NCBI GenBank assembly: GCA_003260075.1
Contig: QLIY01000226.1
Span: forward strand, 1 to 64,000
Reading direction: 5' to 3'
Length of the DNA: 64,000 nt
Origin: Phallusia mammillata
Taxonomy: Eukaryota; Chordata; Ascidiacea; Phlebobranchia; Ascidiidae
Program-made: the position numbers and the translations under genes
In this document: positions 53,344 to 64,000 of the stretch, one piece after another
How the letters are laid out: every line of letters starts with the position of its first letter
Numbering within the stretch: the stretch's first letter is position 1
The notes under the pieces: generated by a model
Databases searched by the model: none
What the model saw: only the letters and a program-made list of their open reading frames with translations
Told to the model about the DNA's origin: nothing

Positions 53344-53717
53344 CTCTAACCTGACGCATGTACTAGCCACAAATGATTTATCTTTCCGTTTCTGCAACAT
53401 GGCCACATATAATGGACTTTCCGTCAAATAAAGTTCTAAACATCCGTAAAAGAATTGAATGCATTGTCTTGCAAACACCTCAATTACATCCAGTAACCAC
53501 CAACACAAAGTTCATAAACTCTACATTTTTGGACTTTTGAAAACAACAACCCGCATTACCTTTTTGCAAGTCATTTCTATCAGCAGGTGTTAGCTTTTGA
53601 AAGCACTCGCCAATAATTTACGGGTACTCAAATCTCCTTTGTGATTTTCGCGGGCTTATTGAAATGAATTACCAATTAGTTTGAAAGTGCTTCTGAACTG
53701 TGGACCACTTATTCTTT

Positions 53718-55424
53718 CTTGTAAGTGCGATTGGTAAATCTAAGCTTGAAAAGTTGAAGTCATTTCAAATCTTGTCGTGGGTGCAAATAAGAAAACACAA
53801 TCTAACAATGATTCATGAAAAAAAATATTGAAATTTTACTCGCAATGCAGTTTTTAATACAAAATTACTTAGGCGTTTAAAAAATGATCCTTTTGGCAAC
53901 AGAATTAGCTTTAGAACAAAAACACAAACATATTTTTCGCTTTGGTTTTGGCATGTAGCCTAAATCCTATATTTCGTCTGAAAAGCAATCTTACTTAACT
54001 AGAACAATCTTTTATAGAACGCAAAAACGAAAAAAACACAATGACTTTTTTTGGACGCAAATTTTTCAAGCTTCACAACAAAACCAAAAAGAACTTTTTG
54101 CTGTTTTGCACATTATTTCAAGTGCAAGAGTTAGATTTAACACGCTTGTATCCGACTTCATACAAAGAAACAGAGTTTAATTGCTTTTCTGTAGGTGCTG
54201 GTCTTGGTGATTTGCATTGCTATTGCGTTGCTGTCATCACTTTCATTTGCGCGGCGTTTATCATTAATTACCACCAGCCTAAATATAGTGCCACAAAAGT
54301 GCAGTTTCTACCCTAATTAGTAAAATGCTAATGATACTACAGGCAAATTTAATATGACCGAAACGGGTTCGAATAAGGGTAGTGTCCATATTAATGATTT
54401 GTCTTCATAATTTTTACTTTCATTTTGTTGGTTTATTCATTTCAATACGCAAATATTGACTGTGTTGAAAAAAAACTTTAAGAACGCCGACACAAAATTG
54501 ATTTTTCTGGTTCTCGCATCCTTTTTAGTGACTGTGATATTAGTGGCACTTACAGTTAAAACCTACTGGCACTGCCATTACATCATTGCTGATAGTTGCC
54601 GGAAGAAATTGTATTTTGATGAGCAATACTTTGACCCACTGTATTAGGTAATTGTGAAACCAAGGACAAAATCAAAACGTACCATCATCTTATTCGTTCA
54701 CACGTATCACAAAAGTGACACCCATAGGACCAATGGCATTTTTTCCTCATTAATAAAGTGTTCGCGAATACGAATATGTCTCCACTGATACTTGACATAC
54801 TTAGACTACCTGTTTTATTGTACAGTAGTGATTTATTATGGGATGAAAATGCCTATAAAGTTCAGTAACTCTCTGTTTTGCCTACTCATGTCTAAAATTG
54901 TGCCGAGTCACGTTGAACTTTGCCACATATAACTTTGGCCCTCTGAAAGCGAAAAACCGGAACGAAACAGCAAGGTGATAAATTCCATCCTTTTTCGCAC
55001 AGCATTTTACTTAAAATTCTTTGCGGGACGACTTTGCATTGCATGATATCATGTGGTGTACGGAAATTGCTCTGGGTTATTTCAACTGCAGCTAATTAAC
55101 GGCATTGGAATGTTGAACAGCATTAATGCTCTGAATCTAGGAGGCGATGTTGTTTGGCTGGATGCAATTTTATTTGTCGGTGGAATATACTTGTCAAGAA
55201 ATCATGACATTGTATATTATATTGAACAAGTCACGGAAAGACTCTTTTACGTGGGTTCGAATGCCACCGGAGGCTAGATTTTTCTAGCCTGTGTCTTGCC
55301 ATGAGACCGGTTGATTCGGTATTACGCCTTTGATTAGTCTGGCTGGCGTACTGTGATTCTATTGAACAAAAACTTAACTTGACTATATTTGCGAAAAAGC
55401 ATGAAATTTGGCGCTGCCAGGGCG
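53718..55424 (+). repeat. 1.7-kb block, first copy (repeated at 62344-64000)
   Basis: The block begins TCTTGTAAGTGCGATTGG and ends near GGCGCTGCCAGGGC. It carries a SINE head and tail at 55238-55370. It contains two coding-looking pieces: around 54194 (VLVLVICIAIALLSSL after TTCTGTAG) and around 54529-54647 (ILVALTVKTYWHCHYI to YFDPLY and a stop). Both pieces are damaged in the second copy, so this copy may hold terminal exons of an unrecognised membrane protein, or both are decayed. Confidence 0.7.
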
Positions 55425-55639
55425 TGGTATGGTTGATATAAGTTTGAAACACACATTTTGGCATGGTTTTCGGTCGACTTCATGAGTAGAATGTTTGACT
55501 CAAAATGATTATATTACCCACTCCCTCGTATAACTTACCCGTTAAAGTGGTTTACAGCAGTTTTACGCCTGAAACTAATAATACTGTACTTGTGAAGAAG
55601 AAAAAACATTGCCGCAAGCAGAATCTGCAGAACTTTTTG

Positions 55640-55985
55640 CAATCAACATCAGACGGTTTGTACCAAATATGGGTCTGAGTCTTTCGATTCGCTGGTCTGA
55701 GGCTTTCAAAACTTTTTCACAGTCCAGACAAAAGAATCCAAAGGAAACAAAGTAGGAAATTCGGCAAAGTTGAACGTAGAAAATCGAAGTGTATAAAGTT
55801 TTCAAAACCGCCGGTCTTAAGATAAGCCTTGGTAGATACGTGCACTGTGTTGTTGCTTTGACTTCTTCTTTACTGAGAAAAACACGTTCAAACTGAGGTA
55901 AGAGCAAAGTCTCTGATTGCCGCGACTTGTTCGTAAATTGCGAAACAGTAATGCATTTAACATCAAACCACCCGTACATGTGCGA
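55640..55985. repeat. Y repeat, first copy (related to 62060-62345)
   Basis: Shares GCTGGTCTGAGGCTTTCAAA, GGAAACAAAGTA, CTGATTGCC and ACCACCCGTA with 62060-62345. In the right-hand copy Y directly precedes the 1.7-kb block; here it follows it. The 156-codon minus-strand frame across it (55575-56045) is not conserved in the other copy and is not called as a gene. Confidence 0.65.
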
Positions 55986-56192
55986 CAAGAAATTGAGTTT
56001 AAACGAGGTATGCAATATTTCAAGCTGTTGCAAATGTAAAACCAAATCGAGATTTTCCTCCCACCTTTTAAAACTACTTATAAAACCAAAAATAAATATA
56101 TTTATGCTATTTTTATTTATGCTAATAACCTTGGAATAAAATTTAATTAAACCTACATTAAAGATAGAACGCGCTTTAGGTATTGCCCAGCA

Positions 56193-56375
56193 TCACGAAT
56201 TATGATTAGGTTTTATGTTGTTTGCCTCTGAAAGTGACGTTTTGGCTTTATTTCGTCTCTCTTGCTCCCTCCAGTAGTTTTTAGTTTGCATTTCGCTTAT
56301 CCGCGGGAGGGCGCGCTGGAACGCAAATTCGTCTTCTTCCCCAGAGAAAACGTTTAAGCTCATTGAGTCATTATT
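56193..56375 (-). CDS. Possible terminal exon of an unrecognised gene
   Basis: A CTTTCAG acceptor opens a phase-0 frame of 60 codons (NNDSMSLNVFSGEEDEF, RALPRISEMQTKNYW, REQERRNKAKTSLSE) ending at TGA. The charged, low-hydrophobicity composition resembles cytosolic coiled-coil tails. No upstream exon could be joined; the DNA beyond is a Penelope remnant and then the plus-strand acetyltransferase. It may be an orphaned or chance exon. Confidence 0.35.
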   Translation of the reverse strand, partial: NNDSMSLNVFSGEEDEFAFQRALPRISEMQTKNYWREQERRNKAKTSLSEANNIKPNHNS

Positions 56376-56499
56376 CTGAAAGGCAAAAACAACGTTATTT
56401 GCAGTTACTGCACATACTTCACATAAGTTTGCTATTAGGTGCATCTAAGTTGTGTTGTTGCTTTTGTGTAGTATACAGCATGTGTAGTATACAAGCGAC

Positions 56500-57029
56500 C
56501 CTTCACCATCGGCGCTGCCTTGATGCGTTACAAAATATTAGCGCACGAAACAGCAGATCATAAAACAGGATCTTATCCTTGTGGCAAATGCGCGCTGTGC
56601 GGTCACCACGGCAAATCCAAATCAATGGTTTTTCCGGTGACTGACTTGCGGTCACAATAAAGACGGTTCCACTTACGTCAGCAACTTTCGTGTCGTAACT
56701 ACGGAATATATGTTGCCACGTGTTTGGTGTGTGAAGAACAATATGTCGGCCAAACAAAAAATAAGCTTTCGACCCGATGGAATTCACATCGAGCTGTTTG
56801 GCGGACGTCCGACATAACTGAAGGGGGTGACCGCGCGGCCCTTCTTCAGCACTACCACAATAAACATTTCCGACTTTTCCAAAAAAAGTTAGGCATTGCA
56901 CAATGTTATAATGTGGTTTTTGTAGAGGAACCTCGGACTGAAAAATTGGATGTTTGTGAAAACAAATGGCTAATTTTAACGGGCGCCACAATAAATGTTC
57001 AAGCGATGGTCCTTCCAGCAGTTCGTTGA
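56500..57029 (+). pseudogene. Degenerate Penelope-like GIY-YIG endonuclease fragment
   Basis: The frame contains YPCGKCALCGHH (zinc-finger-like CxxC with HH), then an in-frame TAA at about 56657. Downstream come YGIYVATCLVCEEQYVGQT, KLSTRWNSHR and HYHNKHF, ending near 57027 with LVLPAVR-like residues and TGA. The GIY...YVGQT pattern with surrounding cysteines is typical of the endonuclease domain of Penelope-like retroelements. No reverse transcriptase domain is seen upstream, so this is a 5'-truncated, inactivated copy. Confidence 0.75.
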
Positions 57030-57486
57030 CTGCAATCGCTTTGTTGTTATAATCGTGTTTGTTTTTTGCTTTTTATAGCGAAAATGCATTTGTTTTGATA
57101 AAACAAATAAAATATAGCGACAGATTTAGTGGTGTTTCACACAGAATTTCTTGATCTGATTTTAATGACCCGGAATCGTCGCGGTCGTTTTACTTGAAAG
57201 GATATTTCAATAATAAGAAAGGATTACTATATGGTATGGTAATAGTTTGAAAAGCTTCGCGGCCTACCAGAAAGAATGTCGCGGCCCACCGGTTGGGAAG
57301 CGCTGGTTTAAACCACAAGTGAATAGGCTTGTAACTGGAACTGTGTAACGGCAAGAAAAAAGAACTAGTGCTAAAAAACCATGATTTTTCAAACTGCTGG
57401 CTTGTTAGGTTACGAAATGATATAGAGTTTGCTGCAGAAAATTGTTCTCAATATCTAAACCTAAAGTTTCTGCGTTTAAAATTACC

Positions 57487-59148
57487 ATGAATGCTGAATC
57501 TTTTTCGGATATGACGCTCTGTCGGCTTGACGAAACAGATACAGCTGATGTGCAGAAGCTGATCAATGAACATTACATACCGAATTGGCCGTTCTTAAAA
57601 GCTGCACACTTTGACATAAGGATAGTGAGAAAGGTGTTTTATCAGGCCATAGCCGAAGACATCAAGGGCAACACTTCCTTGGGTAAACTATTTCTTATAT
57701 TTTTACAATATTAAAAAGTTGTGTATGTTGTCATTAGAAAGAGACTTTGTGTTTAATTCTTCTAAACGTCACAAACGAATTTCGCTTAAATGGCATCGTT
57801 TACCAAATTTATATCAGCATGTACTTTAATACTAGGCCTTAGTCCAGTGGTTCTCAACCTTTTTTCTTTCGTGGCCCATTTTCATTGCTCAAAAATTCTG
57901 TGGCCCAGTAATTTTTTATGAAAGAAAAAAACAATTATAAAATAGGTTAAAAAAAGCAGAACATATAAACAGATTATAAGTTCAAAATAACTTAATGCAA
58001 AAAAAATCATAAAACAGCACTTTCCCATCTTTATTCAAGCACTTTCAGTTATGACCGAGTAATTGGACAATGGATATGCTGCTATCCGGCTTTATTGTAA
58101 TCCCAAAGTAGTTTAAATCCCAAAACATCATAAACATAAAGTGTTGCAGAAACTCAAAGTAACTTTATGCCGTAAATAGTTACATTCAAATTAATTTACA
58201 TCCATTCTTAATTTCTCCCCGAGCCATTATTTTTGTAAAACTAAGTGTGGCGACACAAATGAATGTAAATTCTTAAAAACAGCTTTCTATTTGATTGGTC
58301 TGTGGCCCAATCAAAATGCTTCCATGGCCCATCAGTGGGCCATGGCCCACTGGTTGAGAACCGCTGCCTTATTCAGTAAAAAGAAAAAAATCGAAAAAAT
58401 AGCATTCTTAGGATTTTGTTTTGTTTGAGCTCTTATTTTCATCGACAGATTTTTGTCTTATCTTTTTATCTCCGTGTCACTAATTACCAAAGCGTTTAGG
58501 TTAAAAAGGTAATTTCAAGTTGTCTACATTGACTAATTCGGACATACATTTCTGTATTATTATGATGTTAGTGCAAAAAAACACAACAACATGGGTAAGG
58601 TTTGGACACATTTAGAACTAAGTATAAACTATTTTTAAAGCCTTTTTTACTTGCTTGAAATGACAACAAAATTTTGGTCTGTAGGTTTTCGATTGAAACG
58701 CAATGGGGAACTTATCGCTTGTATCATAACGTCGGTTCAAACGAAGCAGACATCTAGCAAACCAGAAAAAAATCCTCCTATGCCTAGATACTCGCGGTTT
58801 AAGTCTTGGTGTTTGCAAAATATATATTCTCGATTAAACACCGACCGATACCTTTACATAGGCAAAGTAACTGTACACCCAGAATACATCAGACATGGAG
58901 TTAGTAAAAAAATCGGGCTTGCATGCGTTGATGTGGCCCGTTCTATAGGTTGTAATTACATAGCTGGGGTGGCTGTCAACGCTTATGTGGCCAGAGTTCT
59001 AAACTCAATTGGTTGTAAAGTGTTGCGCGAGATACGCTTGAATGAATATGTTGAAAAAGACACCGGTTTAAAACCCTTCACAATTGAGAACCCCCCGCAC
59101 ACACATGCTGTTGTGTGTTATAAGAGTTTGAGCGCTTTTAGGTTGTGA
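57487..59148 (+). CDS. GNAT acetyltransferase, arylalkylamine/dopamine N-acetyltransferase-like
   Basis: Two exons (57487-57682 and 58685-59148, GT-AG, phase 1) give 219 residues, the usual length for invertebrate AANAT-like enzymes. They transfer acetyl from acetyl-CoA to amines in the cytosol. The start ATG at 57487 has a good context (TTACCATGA). The N-terminal part reads MTLCRLDETDTADVQKLIN. Acetyl-CoA-binding motif A is YIGKVTVHPEYIRHGVSKKI (a YRGxG-like turn), followed by GCNYIAGVAVN and RVLNSIGCKVL (motif B), then LNEY. The specific substrate cannot be assigned. The intron is occupied mostly by a 522-bp hAT element. AATAAA at 59310 is a plausible polyadenylation signal. Confidence 0.87.
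57845..58366. mobile_element. Non-autonomous hAT element in acetyltransferase intron
   Basis: Ends CAGTGGTTCTCAACC and GGTTGAGAACCGCTG are inverted repeats. Target duplication is CCTTAGTC/CCTTATTC (7/8). Internal GTGGCCCA and TGGGCCAC motifs repeat near both ends. Confidence 0.85.
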
Positions 59149-60185
59149 TTATAAAAAAATGGCTGTCTATTAGAACCACATCTTTTTTAACAAAATGCAT
59201 GGACAAAAATTGAATTGTTCCCACAAGCTGCAGTTTCTATGGCGTGTATATCTGTTCTTGTACAAAATTTTGATCTTTTATATATCATCGTTAAAGGCAA
59301 TGTATGAATAATAAAGGCAAATGCATCAATAAACTCAACTCAACCTATATATTTAGCCAGCAGTGAAACCCTATCGCAAATCAATGATTCAGTGTTTGAA
59401 TTACAATTACCAATTAGAAACGTCATACAAAGTGGTATTTTGTGGGATTTTTTTGGCTCTGCAGTTGGGTTTAAATGCCACTGGGTTGGTCAGGTCCATC
59501 ATCCTGGTAAACTTGTCGCGAAACCATGACAATGTATTTCATGTTGAATAAAGACATATTTACGAAAAAGCACAAAATGTTGCTTGTGCTAGGACGTGTC
59601 ATGCTGGTTCATGTGGGGCGGACAACTGTGCACAAATCAGTAAAAAAGCTTTAATACAAACTTTAGATATCTATCCGCCGAATTTTAAAACAAAATGATA
59701 GTATATATCCTCTACTATAGACATGTGCAGTTATTCGAATACCTTATCCGCTGAAATGGTTTTAATGAAGTAGTGAAGAATTGCCGCAAGCAAATTTTGC
59801 AGATTTCCGCAGTATTTTGCAAAAAAACAGCTGATGCGATAAGTCTGAAGTAGAAAATAACGACCCAAATATACATAGGCACCGAGTTGGCGGTGGCGGG
59901 GTGGCGCCGCCATCGTGGTTTTGTAAAGCAGGGATATTATGGTTTGTTTGTAGCGGTATCGTACGAAACATCTGAAGAAAAACAGGAACGTTTTTGCATT
60001 TAAACAAGTGCAACAAAACGTGCTTGAAAACTACAGCCTGTTTGGGATAGTGTTTTATGACGTCAAACACTCAATTGTTTGGCAGTGAAAGGTTTTGGTC
60101 ATTATTGTGTGCAATACGAACGTATTGTAACAAAAAATAGTTATAACAGGCGACACAAAGCAACAACAACGTGACGAAATTTTTT

Positions 60186-60187
<2 letters not shown>
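59149..60187. repeat. Third, more diverged copy of the 1.7-kb block's right end
   Basis: About 59400-59600 matches 55140-55440 loosely (TCGCGAAACCATGACA, ATATTTACGAAAAAGCA), and 59730-59830 matches 55530-55640 (ATTGCCGCAAGCA). No gene is seen in this interval apart from the acetyltransferase 3' UTR. Confidence 0.5.

Positions 60188-60280
<93 letters not shown>
60188..60280. repeat. G93 homopolymer
   Basis: Ninety-three consecutive G follow a T8 run and precede CCAAATTAAC. No flanking duplication is recognisable, unlike the other tracts. The long proline frame on the opposite strand is a product of the homopolymer. Confidence 0.9.
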
Positions 60281-60282
<2 letters not shown>

Positions 60283-60505
60283 AAATTAACATTATTTCAA
60301 ACATTCCCTTTTTACTATTTTGACAAACGTTGCATCATGTACACATGAAGTGATGTCATATTTTACGTCCGGCATTTTTGTAAAACTCGGCCCCTGGGCA
60401 AATGGACGCAAGCGTGTTTTACGTCTATTCAGAACATTATCCAAATTAGGCATATCGCTTTTTACGTCTACTTGGGCCGCTTCTTTTATCATCAAACTTA
60501 TAAAC

Positions 60506-62033
60506 CAGTGGTTCTCAACCTTTTTTCTTGTACCGCCCCTTTTACGTGTTTGTTATTTATAAACGCCCCCCTCCCCCACAAAACGGAAAAAAATAAAACC
60601 GATTTTATTTCCGGAACAATATCAATGCGATAATTAAGAGCCGAATGTTTAACAAGCTAAGTGTTATCAATCAATCATAAACATTCTAATGGTTAATTCA
60701 ACATAATACCACTATCTACAGACAGTGCTCATTGCCTTTAGCTTGGTACACGTGACGGGCCAAAACTGCAATTGTTTTGTTTGGTCGAGCACCGAGCATC
60801 TCAAGTTAACGCTCTGTGTATTGTGACGTTAGAAACGTTTCAAATTCCATGTTTTTTACTTGCCCCTTTTTTAGCCCCAGGGCCGTACTTACGATGTATA
60901 GGTCCTTTCTGCATAACACGTAAGGAAAGCCAACGCCAAGTGAAACACCAACGTTTTTTATGTAACAAACGGCAATGTGTTGACACTATTTGACGTTTTT
61001 GAAAACAGTCACTTTGATTCTTGGGGATCTTACTTCTGTGCGTGAACGGTAATCAAATCACACGTTCAATTGTGATGTCACAAAAGCCGTTTATGACTTT
61101 CCTTTTACATTGTTGTGTAATAATGCAAGTAATCAATTCGTAGTACGGTTTTGTCGTGGTTGTCTAACACGGGCGTCACCAATCATTTTTCACTGCGGGC
61201 CAGATAACATTAAAAATATCTTGCGAGGGCCACATAGGTTACAAGCCCTAACGCGCGTCTTTCCGGGACCAACAAAACTGCAATCTTTGCTAGAGTCAGA
61301 TCGTGCTACTGTCAAATAGTAAAATTGTTTTGAAAATTATGGAATCTCTTCTACAGGCAAAACTTATTTATTCACAATTAATATTAGAAAGCCGTTTGGT
61401 CGCGCATAATAATGAAGGCATTGATAGTTTTAATTTGGTCTGTGACAAAACAAACAACTTTTGGATCATTTTGTGCGTTCTGAAAAACTAGGTGGACTTA
61501 GTCCTACGTGTTTTTGCAGAAATACTTTTTCAATAAATTAAGTTTAACGTTTAACTCAAGCTTTAATTTGTCCAAGATATATATTAGGACCAAACACTCT
61601 CGCAGGTCGAATGAAATGACGTCGTAGTTTGCCGTAGTTTGGTGACCCCTGGTCTTAATTAATACGAGCAGCGAGCATCAAAAAGTGCGATGCTCGGTAC
61701 CAAGTACTCGGGTTCGGCCAAGCACAAGTCAATTGCTACCTGCAAATTTTGCTATCAAAGCGCAGACCGACAAATGACGCATTGTGATTTGTATAAAATA
61801 CATTGTGGCATCACCATTAAAAACACGCAGCAAACAAAACAAACAAAGAGTCAAATATACTTTTACTGGTCGCTGATGGAAGAAATGTGACAAAAATGAC
61901 TTTTGCGTTTTGTTTTGTTTTACCAGCTCCATCTTTTCCCAGCGCCCCCCAATCGCCCAATTATTCTCCAGCGCCCCCTTAGTGAAAGCAAACGCCCCCA
62001 GGGGGGCGCTGGCGCCCCCGTTGAGAACTACTG
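60506..62033. mobile_element. 1.5-kb non-autonomous hAT element with nested insertion
   Basis: Ends CAGTGGTTCTCAACC and GTTGAGAACTACTG are inverted repeats. The target duplication TTATAAAC is perfect (60498-60505 and 62034-62041). The termini are rich in CGCCCC motifs. Inside, 61170-61651 is a second element with ends CGGGCGTCACCAA and TTGGTGACCCCTG. No transposase is recognisable. Confidence 0.85.
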
Positions 62034-62059
62034 TTATAAACAGATCCGTGGGTCGTTTC

Positions 62060-62345
62060 AAGATAGGTTTGTCTTTCGATTTGCTGGTCTGAGGCTTTCA
62101 AAACTAAAGGAAACAAAGTAAGAAGTTCGTCAAAGCTGAACGTAGAAGATCGACCTGCACTAAAACGTTTAAAAACTGCTGGTCTTATCAATATCTGACA
62201 GGCAAGCCTTTGTAGTTGTTGCTTTGATAAATCTTCTTTAGTGGGATACACACATTTCGAGCCAAAGTGAGCAAATAGTCTGATTGCCCCAACTAGGTCT
62301 AGTTCGTATATTGCAAAACAGTAATGCAAAAACCACCCGTATGTC
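62060..62345. repeat. Y repeat, second copy
   Basis: Related to 55640-55985 with many substitutions and indels. It runs directly into the second copy of the 1.7-kb block. Confidence 0.6.
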
Positions 62346-64000
62346 TTTCTTGTAAGTGCGATTGGTAAATCTAAGCTTGAAAAGTTCAAGTCATTTCAAA
62401 TCTTGTCGTGGGTGCAAATAAGAAAACACAACCTAACAATGATTCATGAAAAAAAATATTGAAATTTTACTCGCAATGCAGTTTTTAATACAAAATTACT
62501 TAGGCGTTTAAAAAATGATCCTTTTGGCAACAGAATTAGCTTTAGAACAAAAACACAAACATATTTTTCGCTTTGGTTTTGGCATGTAGCCTAAAGCGCA
62601 TATTTCGTCCGAAAAGCAATCTTACTTAACTAGAACAATCTTTTATAGAACGCAAAAAGTAAAAAATACAATGACTTTTTTTACGGTGCGCAAATTTTTC
62701 AAGCTTCATAACAAAAACAAAATCTATTTGCCGTTTTGCACATTATTTAAAGTGCAAGAGTTAGATTTAACACGTTTGTATCCGTCTTCATGCGAAGAAA
62801 CACAGTTTAATTCCTTACTGTAGGTGCTAGTCTTAGTGATTTGCAATTTGCCTTGCTATTGCGTTGCTGTCATCACTTTCATTTGCGTGCCGTTTATCAT
62901 TAATTACCACCTAATCCCCCCCCCCAGTTTCTACCCTAATTAGTAAAATGCTAATGATACTACAGGCAAATTTTAGTTGGGTTCTTACCAATGTGACCGA
63001 AACGGTTTCAAATAAGGACAATTAATGTCCTAATGAGGTGTTTCTTACATTTTTTGCTTTAGTTTTGTTAGTGCATTTGATTGTAATTCGCATTTTTAGT
63101 GACTGTGATAAACACTTACAGTTAAAACCTACAGCCATTACATCATTGCTGATAGTTGCTAGCAGAAATTTTACTTCGATGAGCAATACTTAGGCTCACT
63201 GTATTAGGCAATTGTGAAACCAAGGACAAAATCAAAACGTAACATCATCTTATTCGTGCACACGTATCACAAAAGTGACACCAAAGGACCAATGGCAATT
63301 TGTCCTCATTAATAAAGTGTTCGCGAATACGAATATGTCTCCACTGATACTTGCCACATTTAGACTACCTATTTTATTGTGCAGTAGTGATTTATTATGG
63401 GATGAAAATGCCTATAAAGTTCAGTAACTCTCTGTTTTGCCTACTCATGTCTAAAATTGTGCCGAGTCACGTTGAACTTTGCCACATATAACTTTGGCCC
63501 TCTGAAAGCGAAAAACCGGAACGAAACAGCAAGGTGATAAATTCCATCCTTTTTCGCACAGCATTTTACTTAAAATTCTTTGCGGGACGACTTTGCATTG
63601 CATGATACCATGCGGTGTACGGAAATTGCCTTGGTTTCTTTTAACTGTAGCTAATTAACGGCATTGGAATGTTCAACAGCATTTACATTGCTCTGAATCT
63701 AGGAGAAGATGTTGTTTGGCTGAATGCAATTTTATTTGTCGGGTTTTGGAATACACTGGTCAAGAAATTATGACATTGTATATTATATTGAACGAAGTCC
63801 CTGAAAGAGTCTTGTTGTTGGTTCGAATCCCACCGCAGGCTAGATTTTTTCTACCCCGTGCCTTGCCATATGGGAATGCTTGGGAGACCGGTTGATTCGG
63901 TATTACGCCTTTGATAGGCCTGGCGTACAATGATTCTATTGAACAAAGACTTAACTTGACTATATTTGCGGAAAAGTATAAAATGTGGCGCTGCCAGGGC
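62344..64000 (+). repeat. 1.7-kb block, second copy, continuing past the window
   Basis: Roughly 90% identical by eye to 53718-55424 over its length. The coding-looking pieces of the first copy are disrupted here. Around 62905-62925 the text ACCACCTAAT is followed by C10 and AGTTTCTACC; the first copy has about 25 ordinary bases at this point. A SINE head and tail lie at 63810-63935. Confidence 0.85.

Noticed and set aside
55575-56045. 156-codon minus-strand frame
   Set aside because: It spans the Y repeat; the related copy at 62 kb does not preserve the same protein, so it is read as repeat DNA.
56503-56991. 162-codon minus-strand frame
   Set aside because: Antisense shadow of the Penelope GIY-YIG fragment, which has recognisable motifs on the plus strand.
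60071-60304. Polyproline frame
   Set aside because: Created by the G93 homopolymer; the same applies to the polyproline and polyglycine frames over 47218-47252.

Overview
The window is nuclear DNA from an AT-rich, intron-rich animal genome. Six spliced protein-coding genes plus one partial gene can be read exon by exon with GT-AG introns. The gene set and exon structure (GDAP2, IRAK1BP1, MSRA, a Gal3ST-type sulfotransferase, an ER JmjC protein, a Neverland-type Rieske oxygenase and an AANAT-like acetyltransferase), short introns and abundant small hAT, tRNA-SINE and Penelope remnants suggest an invertebrate deuterostome. A tunicate is my best guess, by inference only. One N (about 40958) shows this is a draft assembly.

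Layout. 1-1479 (-): 5' part of IRAK1BP1, with a duplicated first exon at 2024-2137. 2138-3151: shared head-to-head promoter region, itself duplicated. 3152-9578 (+): GDAP2, 11 exons, complete. 9579-11923: no gene seen. 11924-15323 (-): MSRA, 6 exons, with a Penelope 3' end in its last intron. 16955-21094 (-): galactose 3-O-sulfotransferase, 7 exons. 23606-30144 (+): secreted/ER JmjC hydroxylase ending in RDEL, 12 exons. 32753-45819 (-): Neverland/DAF-36 cholesterol 7-desaturase, 8 exons. 45820-57486: mostly repeats, with weak exon candidates and a broken Penelope GIY-YIG fragment. 57487-59148 (+): GNAT acetyltransferase, 2 exons. 59149-64000: repeats, including a second copy of a 1.7 kb block.

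The genes do not form one pathway. They are ordinary housekeeping or metabolic neighbours: redox repair, sulfated glycolipid or glycan synthesis, sterol desaturation, amine acetylation and ER protein hydroxylation.

The most unusual feature is about 20 homopolymer C (or G) tracts, most of them 10 nt. They sit exactly at the junctions of direct local duplications (about 30 to 630 bp), or bracket short pieces copied from nearby, including fragments of coding exons of three different genes and a sulfotransferase exon piece placed inside a SINE. This is either a systematic assembly or sequencing artefact or an unusual C-tract-associated templated duplication process; raw long reads would decide. 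A second notable signal is a hammerhead-ribozyme-like core, with compensatory changes, in the Penelope-associated repeats at 12.4 kb and 43.3 kb.
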